Below are positions 1 to 10,639 of a stretch of 64,000 nucleotides of DNA, in pieces. The stretch spans positions 31,878-95,877 of the forward strand of contig MNCI01036534.1 of the NCBI GenBank assembly GCA_015680685.1, given 5' to 3'. This DNA is from Gnetum montanum (lineage: Eukaryota > Streptophyta > Gnetopsida > Gnetales > Gnetaceae). The notes beneath the pieces are model-generated. The model was not told the DNA's origin. It made no database searches and saw nothing but the letters and a program-made list of their open reading frames with translations. The translations under genes were made by a program, and so were the position numbers. The first letter of the stretch is position 1. Each line of letters begins with the position of its first letter.

Positions 1-178
1 CAGCTTCCAGGTCTAGCGTACGCGTCAACTGTTCTGGCCATTCCGGGGACATCTCCGACGCAGCTATAGTTACGTCTTCTAAGGGGAGGTTAACGTCTAT
101 AAACGCGGGATCGAATTGCCTAACTACCTTTCCGTATGGGCCAGTCAGAGTTAAAGGTGTTGATAGTGTTGCGTCCAT
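1..178 (-). CDS. First exon of an unrecognised protein, open at the window edge
   Basis: Reading leftward from an ATG at 178-176 the frame stays open for 59 codons to the window edge; it begins MDATLSTPLTLTGPYGKVV and is acidic further on. A plausible splice acceptor on the minus strand (TTTTGCAG, at about 191) lies just upstream, so this may be a 5' exon with a short untranslated lead. I do not recognise the family. It points away from the eight-exon plus-strand gene that starts at 576, so the roughly 400 bp between them would be a divergent control region. It lies on the same strand as the gag-pro frame of element A, on its downstream side, and could be a second cargo gene of that element. 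The codons show no stop, unlike the neighbouring decayed genes, but the stretch is too short to weigh much. Confidence 0.35.
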   Translation of the reverse strand, partial: MDATLSTPLTLTGPYGKVVRQFDPAFIDVNLPLEDVTIAASEMSPEWPEQLTRTLDLEA

Positions 179-373
179 TTGTTGTTTGTCCTGCAAAACC
201 TCAAAGTGCGTAAATGGTTAGGAAGAAGATGCCATGATGGCTAGCAAACGTTGAAAGCTAACAGAATTTTGAATTTTGTAATGAAGTTGTAATCAATGCT
301 ACCCGATTACGAGGCGATAAGATGTGGTAGTTTAACGTCATTTCGGACAGTGGAGCGTGCGATACGAGTCGCA

Positions 374-453
374 TTAATATCCTAATTTTCGGGTTCCGTT
401 TTAGGAAGGTCCCGCTGCAATCGGATATTAAGTCGGCGATCTTTGCATATAAG
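374..453 (+). promoter_or_regulatory. Putative core promoter of the eight-exon gene
   Basis: A TATA-like box (TATAAG, 448-453, in the context GCATATAAGTAGG) lies about 125 bp before the first ATG at 576. A perfect 9-bp inverted repeat, TTAATATCC at 374-382 and GGATATTAA at 423-431, lies just upstream. Transcription would be expected to begin near 480. The box and repeat are seen directly; promoter activity is inferred. The repeat resembles the palindromes placed before TATA boxes in the LTRs of this window. Confidence 0.4.
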
Positions 454-969
454 TAGGCGGTTTTTTGGTTAGAACGGACTGTTGGCCATTGTGAGTTCAA
501 ATTCGTAAGCATTACCTAGCAAGAGCAAGGAGAGCAGAAGATTTGAAGGTGCAAAGCGGTGTAAGTGTTGAAGCTATGATAATGGCGCCTATGACGAAGA
601 AGAAGAACACTAAATTGGCTAAAATCGACGAGATACAGGAGAACCTGGAGCATGTTCAACAGGCCTTGGTCGAAGTGCGCGACCCGACACCTTTGAACCG
701 GTAGGTCATTCTTTGCATGCTTGTGCTATTTCAGCGTTTGAGCTATACAGCGTTCTTCGTGTAAATGAGGGTTTTGGGTTATGGACCTTACGTTACAGTG
801 AGGGTTTGGCATGGTTGCGTTTATCGCCGTTGTCAGAGACAGACTTTACGCTGTTGCAAGGGTTTGGGCGATTTCCACATAGATGGCTAAGCATGATGTA
901 TAACGTTTCTGTATTAATGATGCAACTGTAAATCTAGGCGTTGATTTATGTAGCGTGTTTTCTATACAG

Positions 970-1419
970 TGTCGTGCTGAAGCCTATTCTGATTGTGTTA
1001 GACATCGTTGGGGTTTTGTGTTGGGTAAACCCCATCGTCCCCAATGTCCCCCCTCCGCACACGCGAGTGCAGGGGAAGGCCATCTGGTTCCGGAGGGGGG
1101 CGCTGGAGTTTCTGCAGTTCTTACTGCGTAACTTCAGCATCATTGTGTGGTCTAATCTAACTGGCGATGTTGCCGGTGCCATTTTAGAGCACCTGTTGGC
1201 GGGGTCTGCACAGGGGATTCTGGCTTACTTGACAGACGGGGCCATCGACACGGGTCATCCCGAGGACCAAGCGCTCAGCGCCTGAGGTCTGAGGAGCTTA
1301 CGCTGGATCTGGGACATGGCCCGTTTCAGTTGTTATCATGCATATAACACGCTGTTCGTGGCTCGCCATGTGTCGACCTACTTTGAGAACCCATAAGGCA
1401 CGGTGTACTACGCGGGCGG
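970..1419 (+). other. Exon 2: FCP1/NLI-interacting-factor-like (HAD) domain, probably inactive
   Basis: The exon opens with hydrophobic residues running into LIVLDIVGVLCWVNP, which resembles the first HAD motif of plant FCP1-like phosphatases. There follow a 'WFRRGALEFLQFL' segment and 'IIVWSN', matching the usual RPG..EFL and WS/WT steps of that fold. In true phosphatases the first motif carries two acidic residues (DxD); here the second position is valine, so catalysis is unlikely. The domain continues past a TGA at 1283 and a TAA at 1394 in the same frame. The match is by motif order only; a profile search would settle it. Confidence 0.5.
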
Positions 1420-1910
1420 GTAAGCAAATCCTGCCAACGGTATTGTCTTTGTTACTGTTATTGTGTCTGTTATCGATGTGAAGTGCAAGAGAAGTCTATG
1501 TACCAAGTGTAAGTTAAGCCTATGCTATATGGTACAGGTTTTTCATTCATGATAACAGGTTAATCGGAGATGGTGATGTGTTGGCCTGGGCCGAAACGGC
1601 AATTATGGCATTTACCTCAACCAGCAATGTGCGTGCCGGTGTTATAGGGCATATTGGCCATAAGATGCGTGAGTACCACACCCGCTATGAGCGCCCTTTT
1701 AAGAATTGTCAGGAACTCGGGTGGCTGCACGATGACTGAACCCTAGATTCGCCCCTTACAGTTGAGGACGTGCAGAGGGACCTACCGCCATTCCCTTTGC
1801 CTTTCGGACCTGGTAAGGCCGCTGCGTGTTCTAATGTTATGCGTGTAGTTGGTGAGTTGTGGACATTACGTAATAGCATTTCTATTCGACTTGTGTTTTA
1901 TACTGTTCAG

Positions 1911-2951
1911 TCAGGGAATCCCGGGGGATTACCCTTATGATTTCCAGCCACGAGGCGAGGGATGTCCTCTTTCGTTACGGCGATATTAAGGATGCACAGC
2001 GCTGGCTCAGCCACTCGACGGCCCTAGTCGCGGTGACCGCTAAGATCCGGGCAGTAGGGCTAATGCACTTGTGTTTGGCTGCGACCCCTGATGTCCCCGC
2101 CAGTGAAATGATAGCCTTGGTCAACTCCTTCAGCGAGAAGGCGGAGCATTTTTGCACGCGCGTGCATAACATGCACGTAAATTTCAATATTGATGCTCAG
2201 CTCTTCGAGGACTTGTTTGGCGTCCCCTCGAACGGCCTTCCCGTAAAGGTGAAAACCAAGAGGAGCCCTAAATTCCAGGCGTGTCTGAAGGAGTGGGTGA
2301 GGATCCCAAAAGAGACCAAAGGATTCCCTTGTGACAAATTCGAGATGGGTTCTACCAAGACACTGTATCCCCTTTTTCGGGCCCGGACTTTCCCCAAAAC
2401 TCTCCCGCAGGCGAAGTTCTTTTCTGTAGAACATACCCATATTATGTGAGAGGTTCTGGAGGAGGGAACCCAATTCGATTGGGCGAACTATTTTGCCAAG
2501 GGACTGCGCAGCGAAATGGTCAAGCTTCACAAGAAGCTTGAGTCCCGCTTCAATGTGCATTACGCCTTATTCATAGCTTGCCTCCGGCGGTTTGCTGAGT
2601 TTCTGGTCATCCAGAGGAATGGGGTCTGGAAGTAGCAAGACCGAGATAAGCTGTTTAGACCTTGGATTACCCACATTCTCAGCACTACCCGTGGGTAGGA
2701 TCCGCCGGAAGGGATCAAGGAATCGTTGTCTGTAATGACTAAAGGCTTGGCGGCACCCCAAGTGCGAGGCCTCGATAGCATAGGTGGGATAATGCCTACT
2801 TACACCGGCGATGCCTCGCGAGGGAAGCGTCTGGCGGAAGAAATTTTGGAGCCGGCAGTTCGGTGCAAAAGGCTTCGTCTAGCCGAGGCCCCTGGGGGTG
2901 ATGCAGGACAAACTGTTGCGATCACGGTTCAGCGGAATAAGCCTCCGCCTG
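1911..2951 (+). other. Exon 4: plant-transposon-protein-like (Transposase_32-like) domain
   Basis: The longest exon encodes about 347 codons. Near residues 80-100 a segment FNIDAQLFEDLFGVPSNGLP has the 'F...I...L.LP..G' pattern seen at the start of the putative plant transposon protein family. Later come FDWANYFAKGLRSEMVKLH and HYALFIACLRRFAEF, matching the helical end of that family. The same pattern occurs in ORFx of element F (57.6-57.1 kb, IVDFSARAISEVLNLP and PFPCLIRNLFQ). Three stops interrupt it (2447, 2633, 2696). The function of this family is not established, and the family link itself is my inference from spaced residues. Confidence 0.45.
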
Positions 2952-3582
2952 GTAAGTGTGAAAGGATTATAGTACGCAATGTTTTATTTAGATGACCTAG
3001 CATTATATGCTAACGTGTGGTGGTGTAAACAGTAAAAATGACAGGGCAATTGACCCCTGAGATAGGGGCGATGAAACTAGGCCGTAGGGAGGGGGCCTCA
3101 ATTTTGGAAGAAGAGGCCCTAGCTGTTAATGTGAGCCGTGTGTAGGTTCCAGTGCGTGAGGAGGCCCCAGCTACTAGCGGGAGCCATGCATATGACCAGG
3201 TACACGAGGAAACTCCAGTTACTGGGACTAGGGGCACACGGGATCACGTACATGAAGAGAAAGGGGCGAAAGAGATTGGTGAAGTTGCCATTGTCACTAG
3301 CAGAGGTAATGAGTGCGTTAGCGTGTTTGCAGGATTTTGTTAATAGATGAAGTGTCTAACCGAATTACGCTACAGGGGAAGAGGATGCGTCTACGTCTGC
3401 TGTTGTGAGCAAAATGTGGCAAGACTTCCCCGACAAATTTTCCTTCATGGAAGGCGTCGTTAATGACATGATCGAGCGTTTGGAGCGCGTCGAACCTGGC
3501 GCTGGTATGTTACAGCCGTAATGAGTTTACGACATTATGTCTTAGTAATGTGTCATCCATATTGATGCTTGTTTTCTGTTAG

Positions 3583-4729
3583 GAGCTGACCTCCGATGGG
3601 ATCCTACAGAGCCCATTGATTTGGACACAGCAGAGCCCCCATCTGATGGGGTAGTCGTGCCACGTCACATTTATGAGGAAATGCGTAAATGTGCGTTACG
3701 CTCAACGTGCTCCGTATGGGAAAGTAGGAGCGTTAATGAAAACCTATGGAAAAGGCTGCAACGGTCGGAGCAGAGGGTTGAGTCCTTGACCAAAGAAGTT
3801 GGGGACCTAAGGGCACGGTACGAATTCCTACAGGCTCAAGTGATGGGGGATGAAGACTGGCGTACTGCTATTGTCGATCACTCCCGTTATTGGACAGCCA
3901 TCAAGAACAGCATACAAACCAGTCAGGTGTTAGTCGAGCAGAGGATGCAAATTGAACTCCTAGCTCAAAAAAGCCGGGATTGGAGGGACTACTGCGCTAG
4001 CGTACAAGAGTGGGGGCAAAAAGAGAAGGACCACAAGCATCTATATAAAAGGGAAAGCGCCGCTTATCGAAAACACTACCACGATTTTTCCATCAAAGCT
4101 CGATCCCTGGAGGTTTTCATGGACACCATTGGAGCGTCCGAAGCTTTCAAGAAGTTCGAAGAGCAGGTGACCATAACTGCGTCCCCGGAGAGGGCAATGG
4201 TTTTTTCTGGAAATCAAGCTACAATCCCTACCTTCTTCCCGGATCCACCCCATTGGAGTAGCATGGAGAAAGGGAAGGTGAAAGCTAGAGCTGCGTTGGG
4301 CGGAGATGTGTGGCCAGATCTGACAAAGGACGAGATTATGCAGTGCCTGTGGGCTGGCTTGGACAAGCTTCCCTTTGCTACGGAAGTAGGGCCGTCGCGA
4401 GTAAGTTAATGCATGAGTTAGTCGGGAAGTTTTCTGGCTTATGTCGTCTATTCTAATTTTTTGATGTTATTTGTGTTTAGGTACCAGAAGAAGATAGGGA
4501 AAATGCGCCAGCTGAAGGGCTAGGAGAGGAAACTGTAGAAGCAGAGGAGGAACGCAACAATGAAGAGTGTCCTCCGATAGAGCCAGTGTTGGAATGGGAG
4601 TCTCATGAAGGGACAATCGTTCGTGAAAGCATAATTCCCAGAAACGATGGCCCACTGGAGGACGACCTTTTGGGGCTAGATCCGGAGTTAAGAGATACCG
4701 GTGATAGTGGCAGTAGAGGAAATGCGTAA
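3583..4729 (+). other. Exons 7-8: coiled coil and acidic tail
   Basis: Exon 7 (3583-4400) has no stops. It is rich in E, K, Q, R and L with heptad spacing, for example RSEQRVESLTKEVGDLRARY, and runs for about 200 residues before a short Pro/Trp segment. Exon 8 (4481-4729) is strongly acidic and ends at TAA 4727-4729. A clear acceptor (TTTGTGTTTAG, ending 4480) joins the two in phase 0. A coiled coil suggests oligomerisation, but no partner can be named. ORFx of F and of the 12-kb fragment also end in coiled coils. Confidence 0.5.
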
Positions 4730-5299
4730 TTATCATTTACACAAGATTTTATTGATGTTGAGTGCAATATCATGTTACGAATGACTGGAAAGATGTGTTA
4801 TAAAACCTGGTGGATGCATTAAATGTCAGTTACATATTTTTTATTTGTTTTTGCGTTTTGCCGATAGAGTGCGAGTGTAATTGTTGAAAAGTTCACCTAA
4901 GTGATAATGATAGAGCGTAATTCCTAGTTTAAGGCCGTTGCGGGCCAGATGCGTAATGTAGAGAAAGTGTAAATGATGATAATGCTTAATTCTGTGTAAC
5001 TAGTTTAAGGCCGTTGCGGGCCAACTGCGTACAACGGTATGAATAGGTTGATTTTGTACAACTAGTTTAAGGCCGTTGCGGGCCGTCTGCGTAAATTGTA
5101 ACAAAAATGTAATCCTGTATAAATGCGTGAAGTAATGTGAAAGCGTAACTAACGCGGGTACGATAAAACACGCCAAAAAGTGCAAAGCGTAAACACAGAA
5201 AGCAAATGTAGCGTAAAAATATGTTGAAACAAAAGAACCTGTTAAATGGGGAGTGCGCTAACTTACAAGAGAATGGTTGTGCACGCAGAAGACCATTGT
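4730..5299. repeat. Convergent spacer with GCGTAA motifs and a 22-bp sequence repeated three times
   Basis: This stretch separates the 3' ends of the eight-exon gene and the gag-pro frame. A 22-bp block (TAGTTTAAGGCCGTTGCGGG followed by CC) occurs at about 4925, 5001 and 5063, each copy followed within a few bases by GCGTA. GCGTAA itself recurs at about 4914, 4951, 5090, 5142, 5186 and 5211. No ORF of note is present. The copies are direct, unequally spaced and nearly identical, which suggests conserved sites rather than a simple tandem array. Confidence 0.6.
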
Positions 5300-8200
5300 T
5301 CAACCGTCGATACGCAATTGTCTCCTAACGGCTTTTACGTTAAGCGCTGCGTAAGGGCGAGGAGGCTTGTGGTTTGGCTCCGCTACGCTGTCATCTAGAA
5401 ATGGCAGGTCGGCCCAGGCTAGACCATCGTCATTGTTATCGATTTGTTTAGGGGCTTGGAGATGAGACTGATCGTCAGTTATTTCAATCTCCGAACCCCG
5501 TTCTTCTTCAATGTTATTGAAGGTCTTGGGGGTGACCTCGTCGCCGCGTATGATGACCTCCCCCCCGGCGTAGGGCAGGTGTATCTCTTGGTGTATCGGC
5601 GACGAAACTGCCCTCAGCTGCGCTAACCACGACCTCCCTAAGATCAGGTTGAAACCAGGCATCTCCTCGACGACTAAGAATGTGGCTTCGGTTGGGAATT
5701 GATCCCCCGCCACAAACTCAATACGCACCGTTCCCTTGACTTGAACCCGTGCTCCGTTGAACGATTTTACGCAGGCTGTCATGGTGGGAGTGATCTGGTC
5801 GACCAATCCCAGCCTATCCACTATGGAATAAGGAACGACGTTGGTTGCTGCGCCATCATCCACGTGCACCCTCCGGATCCGGTATTGACCGACCCGAATA
5901 GTGATAAACATGGGTTCAGTTGTCACCCGACCTTTCACAGGATCGTCTTTGATAGATCTGTCATGAAAGGTCAGCGAGGGAGGCTTGGGTTGTTCAGCTT
6001 CGGAAGGAAACATGACAGCGTGTATCGCTTCCTCTTCTGCTGGTAGGTTGCCATCCACTGATATGGATGTCAGCATGCGTACCATAGCCTCACGGTGTTC
6101 TCGAGACGTCATCAGTAAGTTGTACAGGCTCAACGTTGTATTCTTTTGTTTAAGAGCTTGTTTGACTTGCGTGAATGCATTGAGGAGGTCCTTCTCTCGG
6201 CGGGGTTGTTTATCCCCCTTGTCCTCCTCCATTCGGCCCAAGAGACGGATCTCTCGAGGCGGAGCGGTGTCAGTGGGAGGGTCGTTCTTTTTTCTGCCAA
6301 GAGAAGGTGGCTGCGATTCTGTACCTTTAGCCTGCTTCTGAGGCATAGACAAAGGCACAGAGGCCAGGGGCCTGGGCTTAGGGAAGCCGAGCGTAAGGTG
6401 GTCTTTTGTTGCATTGATTGAAGTGTCCTCCTCCTTTCGCATAGGAGGCGATGACTGGTGATTTTGACCGGAGGTCTGCCCCTGCATGAGAGGAACAGAC
6501 CGCGGTTATGGCGCCCTGATAATGAAGGGCGCTCTAGGTGTGGGCGCGGACGGAGTCGCTGCTTGAGTGCTGCTGCGTGACTGAGGGCGTACCTGGGAAG
6601 GTGCCCGTATGATGAAAGGTGGCCGTGAGCCCCCACTGGCTGCCGATGAAGTAGCTGGCCCCCTTGGTGAGCTGGCGAGCACACGCAAAACAAAAGGTTG
6701 TTCTGGTGGACCTTTCGGCTCACCGTCCGTACTTACCATAGTGATTGTATAAGGGTCGTTGTTTGCGTTCAACGGGTCCTTATACACATGCAGCGTTTGG
6801 TTTTCCGGATGCGTTGGGTTACTACTGTCTAATTTTAGATGACCTTCGTCGATCATGCGTTGAATGTCGTCCTTTAACACCCAACAGTAATCCGTGTCAT
6901 GACCACACATCTGGTGGTAGTCACAGAAACGATCCAACCTGAAAGATCTCGGGACTGCTGGTTCGTTAGGTAGGGCTAAAGAAGGGTCCTTCAGCAGTTC
7001 ACAGTGACGTCTGTAACGCTTCAGAGCTTCCTCGGACACCTTCTTAGGTTGAATGTGCCCTGCCGCTAACAGTTTTTTCAGTAGTTCGGAATGTTTCACA
7101 GGTAAAGCCGCATATTTTGAATGATCTTTACGCTCAAAATTTGGCTTTGGCTGGGGGGCCTTTTCAGGGGCAGTTGTGGTTTGGCTGGTGGCGGCACCAA
7201 CCGTGGCCTCGGGCGCTGTTGTGGGCGCCTTCTTGTTCTTGCTCTTTACACTTTCAGTCAGCTCGGCTACTGTCGTGGTTGCCGCCTTACCCTTGTCTTT
7301 GGCCTTGTTGTGTGCGTTCTTGTAGGCGACATACGCCGAGTCTTTGCTGGCCTCCGCAGCATCTTGGATGCTCCTAACTTGTGTGAAGGCCTGATGTAAA
7401 TTACTCAGGGAAAGGTAGTACAGCTTTGACTTAATGAAGTCATTGACTGCTCCCTTGAACATAGCCAACATATGTGAGTCCGCGATCGGCTCGCGGATCT
7501 CGTTCAAGGTAGCATTCTAGCGCTGTATAAACTTTTGGACGGGTTCGAGTGGGTCTTGTTTCACCCCCATGAGCTGATCCAGTGTGACCTCCGGCTTCAG
7601 GTTGTATTTGAAGCGGATCACAAATTGGGTCAGCAGCTCTTCCAAGGTTGAGATGGAAGAGTGTGGGAGGGCTCGGTACTAGTCCAAAGCTTTCCCTGTT
7701 AACGACATTGCAAAGACTCTGATAATCGTATGTGGCCACTATTGAAGCAACAAGGATTCAGATCGAAAGGTGACTAGATGAGTGTTGGGATCCCCCTCTC
7801 CATTATACTTGGTAAAATGAGGGAGGGACATCCCTGGTGGCAACGACAACATGGGGACTGCTGGATTGATCGGATCATCCTGGTAGAAGTCCATGATCTG
7901 AATGGTATCAAACCCAGCGGTCTTGAGGCGTTGAACCTCCTCGGTAAGCATCTGGATAAGCTGGAAGGCTTGGTCCAGACCTGTTGGTGGAGGTGCCTGT
8001 GCAGCAGGCATAGGAGGTTGGACTGGGCGGGCAGCCCTAGGAAACTAGAAGGCAGGAAGTGGTTGGCTAGCCGTTGGTGGAGCAGGGATTCCCGCAGGCA
8101 AGGGAGCCTGCGAAGACCACCACCCGCTGGCTTGCGCAGAGGGGTTAGCCGCCGCCTGCTGCACAAGATAGGGATGGGTATACTGTGGGATCCTCTGCGC

Positions 8201-9109
8201 AATTTGCGCTACAGGTGCAACCGAGGGCTGCACGTCATACATCACAGACTGAGTATGTTGCACCGCCGGGTTGGCCCACTGTCCTGCGGCAGGCTGTTGA
8301 ATGTACGTTTATGGCTGGACAGCTGTGGCGATCTGTTGAGTTGGCGGATGCGGAAGCGATAAGGTCTGGGCCGGGCGCATTATAGATACGTTATGGAGTT
8401 GTATCTGAGGGATGAAATGGGGCGCGGTGGTCTCCGGGACCACCACTGGGATGCTAAGTACCCGTGGGGATGGAACCACCCCCGTGTTATTGTGCGGTAT
8501 CTGTGCTTACAACCCAGATGGCTGCGCATTGGCCTGTGGCATGGCAGGGAAATACATCTGTGCGATCATGGCTGGGTCAAGAGGTGCGGCTTCTCCATTG
8601 AAAGGAAACAAGGGATTTATATACGTTTGGGGGCTCAGAGTATGGAACGAAGGTTCCAGAGTATGGAACGAATGCTCCGACTGGGCCACAAATTCGTCCT
8701 CTTCCTCCTCCCCATGCTGAGGTCCCACCGCAGCTTGTGAATTTTGGCCTTTGGCCATGACCAACTGTGTGATAATTTCGTGTTGGTGTTCAGTCAAGGG
8801 AATTATGTCATAAGCTGTTGGCTTAAAATCATAGCCCCCTTGGTGGAGCACCTCAAAGTTTCGTTTTGCTTCGATTTCAACTCGGCTGAGAGCTAGCTTC
8901 GTCTGGATCTTAATGCATATGAAGTTGTATTCTTCAGGGGTTATAACCATGAAGATAGGCTCTTTTCCCTGGAGCCTCAATGAACGGCGCAATGATCCCT
9001 GAGATCCCGTTGCGCCAGGAGCTGGTCCTGTGACCGCCATAGGATTGACAGGTGCGACACCCAGATCGGTAGGGACCATGGCAGTTGTGGTTGTGTACAA
9101 GGAATCCAT
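5300..9109 (-). pseudogene. gag-pro: gag-protease polyprotein of element A, no reverse transcriptase
   Basis: One minus-strand frame runs 1269 codons from the ATG at 9109 to a stop at 5300 without a frameshift. It is broken by about seven TAG/TAA codons (for example 8507, 8045, 7739, 6506 and two near 7680 and 7517). The N-terminal third is Pro/Gln/Ala-rich. The retrotransposon gag core lies at about 7.83-7.49 kb. A zinc-knuckle-like motif (FCDYHQMCGHDTDYC) is at about 6.93-6.88 kb, and a retropepsin at about 5.95-5.58 kb has VHVDDGAATNVVP in place of the usual DSGA, so its third catalytic-motif residue pattern is altered. Its end (LRAVSSPIHQEIHLPY) is the normal PR-to-RT linker of Ty3/gypsy elements, yet the frame stops about 100 codons later and no RT follows. 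Product: capsid and protease for a virus-like particle. Conserved Trp positions in gag are now TAG. Confidence 0.8.
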
Positions 9110-9316
9110 TGATCAATGAAGTTAACGGTAAGTGATAATTGGATCTGAGAGATGGCTGGCAACAAAAGCACAAAAAAGGCTTTCTACCCTGTAGGATTTC
9201 AAAGAAATCGTCCTTGCGACCGATCTATACCACGCAATTGACCGTAGACTTCCCTAGAGGTATTACGTCTATGGTTTAGGGTATGGATCACTACTAGGGC
9301 TACCCGAAATATTCGG
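9110..9316 (-). other. Untranslated leader of element A
   Basis: Between the gag ATG and the assembly gap there is about 200 bp without an ORF. A clear primer-binding site could not be found; neither the tRNA-Met nor the tRNA-Asp complement is present. It contains ATATTCGG next to the gap and a related ATATTTCGGG lies at about 10,092. Confidence 0.4.
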
Positions 9317-9521
9317 NNNNNNNNNNNNNNNNNNNNNNNNNNNNNNNNNNNNNNNNNNNNNNNNNNNNNNNNNNNNNNNNNNNNNNNNNNNNNNNNNNNN
9401 NNNNNNNNNNNNNNNNNNNNNNNNNNNNNNNNNNNNNNNNNNNNNNNNNNNNNNNNNNNNNNNNNNNNNNNNNNNNNNNNNNNNNNNNNNNNNNNNNNNN
9501 NNNNNNNNNNNNNNNNNNNNN
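9317..9521. other. Assembly gap (205 N)
   Basis: An unresolved run of N falls inside the promoter-to-gag leader of element A. The LTR-internal junction and primer-binding site are probably hidden here. Confidence 0.99.
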
Positions 9522-10033
9522 GAAGATCTATGTTTCGATTTTTGAAAGAATGTATGATTTGTATGTCACGTTACAATGGGAGAGACCCCCAATAACTTGA
9601 TGCAAAAATGAGCACAAAACAACAAGGAAACTGTCCAGACAGAAGTCCGATCTACCTCGTAGGCCAAAGCTGGGATGCAAGGAAGGTCAAGCTCTGACGT
9701 CTGCCGATCAATTTTTTCTGACTGGTAGAGCCTGCAAACTGAGACGATCTCACAATCCTTGTTCTGCTTCTTTGCTTCGAGTAGGTTCTGCTGAGGGCAG
9801 CAATCGCTAATGGAAAAAGTTGTATCTTCCCCTAAGGAACGATCGCTCTCTTACTGCTAAAGGCTCAAGCGCACTGTACTCTGTTCTTGCTGAAGGATGG
9901 TGCTGTCGACAGTTGCCAAAAGGTTGCTCTTTGTTTCTCTGCTCAAGGTGATAAGTGCTTCCTTGCTCAGAAAATGCTCTTGCCCTTTTGGTCTGCTCTC
10001 ATTTACCCCCCTTTGTATCTTTGTCAACTGAGG

Positions 10034-10042
10034 TATTTATAG
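10034..10042 (-). promoter_or_regulatory. TATA box, element A
   Basis: On the minus strand this reads CTATAAATA in the context GCAGCCTATAAATACCTCAG. The same 9-mer occurs at 10,942-10,950 (minus), 35,332-35,340 (plus) and about 54,954-54,962 (minus). Transcription would proceed towards gag at 9109. Confidence 0.6.
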
Positions 10043-10294
10043 GCTGCGACGCTCCGTGGAAAAGGCACAACCCTGATGCCGTGGGTCCCAGATATTTCGG
10101 GTTCCGTTGACATGACCATTGTAAGTCAGACTGTGACTACGCACAACATGCTCGTTTGCGTGTTGTGCATGTGAAGAGCAGGTACATGTTGAGTGTGTTT
10201 CAATTGCTTTCAGGCTATATTACACTCATTTGCGTTGTGTTGCGTGTTTGAGCGTAATCCGGTATAAAAACAATAGGCTCAAAATTGTCTTACG

Positions 10295-10441
10295 CTCACT
10301 ACGCAGCTGCGCGTAACGAAGCGTAAACAATGTCTAATTCATGCTCACTATGCAGCCGCGCGTAACGAAGCGTAAATAATGTCTAATTTACACTCACTAT
10401 GCAGCCGCGCGTAACGAAGCGTAAATAATGTCTAGCCTTAG
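10295..10441. repeat. 49-bp tandem repeat, three copies, with GCGTAA sites
   Basis: Units start at 10,295, 10,344 and 10,393 and share CTCACTAYGCAGC and GCGCGTAACGAAGCGTAAA. Each unit contains two GCGTAA sites. The first unit plus its flank can pair TTACGCT with AGCGTAA to form a hairpin. A separate larger hairpin at 10,569-10,605 pairs TTACGCTCATTACGC with GCGTAATAGAGTGTAA. The array lies roughly 250-400 bp upstream of the TATA box. Confidence 0.8.
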
Positions 10442-10639
10442 TGATGAAATACGCAATGATACGCACCGCCGCGTAACGAGCGTAAAGACAAGTTATTCAT
10501 GTGCCATGAGAAAAAGTGTCGAACTGTTGTGCTTCTCTAGACTTTGCCTTCGACTATTTTGGAGCTTATTACGCTCATTACGCTGCTGTGCGTAATAGAG
10601 TGTAAACTTGTCCTTGAACAAAGCTGATGCGCGCTCTTG

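Larger units (their letters stand above)
576..4729 (+). pseudogene. Eight-exon accessory gene: FCP1-like domain, plant-transposon-protein-like domain, coiled coil
   Basis: Eight GT-AG exons join in a single frame: 576-700, 970-1419, 1559-1812, 1911-2951, 3033-3305, 3376-3504, 3583-4400 and 4481-4729 (3339 nt, about 1112 residues). Every intron phase matches across its junction, and no indel is needed. The product begins with a lysine-rich tail, then an FCP1/NLI-interacting-factor-like domain (exon 2), an unrecognised stretch (exon 3), a domain resembling the putative plant transposon protein family (exon 4), a charged linker (exons 5-6), a coiled coil (exon 7) and an acidic tail (exon 8). Seven in-frame stops break it: TGA 1283, TAA 1394, TGA 1737, TGA 2447, TAG 2633, TAG 2696 and TAG 3143. 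Each could come from one C-to-T or G-to-A change. It runs tail to tail with the gag-pro frame at 9109-5300, like the antisense extra ORFs known in some plant gypsy elements. Exon borders are by eye and no transcript was checked. Confidence 0.65.

Noticed and set aside
258-512. Minus-strand frame of 84 codons
   Set aside because: It overlaps the TATA box and leader of the eight-exon gene, has no recognisable motif and poor start context.
2060-2560. Minus-strand frame of 166 codons
   Set aside because: It is the reverse-strand shadow of exon 4, whose plus-strand frame has consistent splice sites and family-like motifs.
7778-8362. Plus-strand frame of 194 codons
   Set aside because: Shadow of the Pro/Gln-rich part of gag in element A; composition is that of the reverse complement of gag.
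9110-9316. Primer-binding site for element A
   Set aside because: No match to the tRNA-Met or tRNA-Asp complements was found, and the gap may hide the true site.
10295-10441. CRISPR-like array (49-bp units) and the 45-bp array at 45,317
   Set aside because: Units are contiguous without unique spacers, and the DNA is plant.
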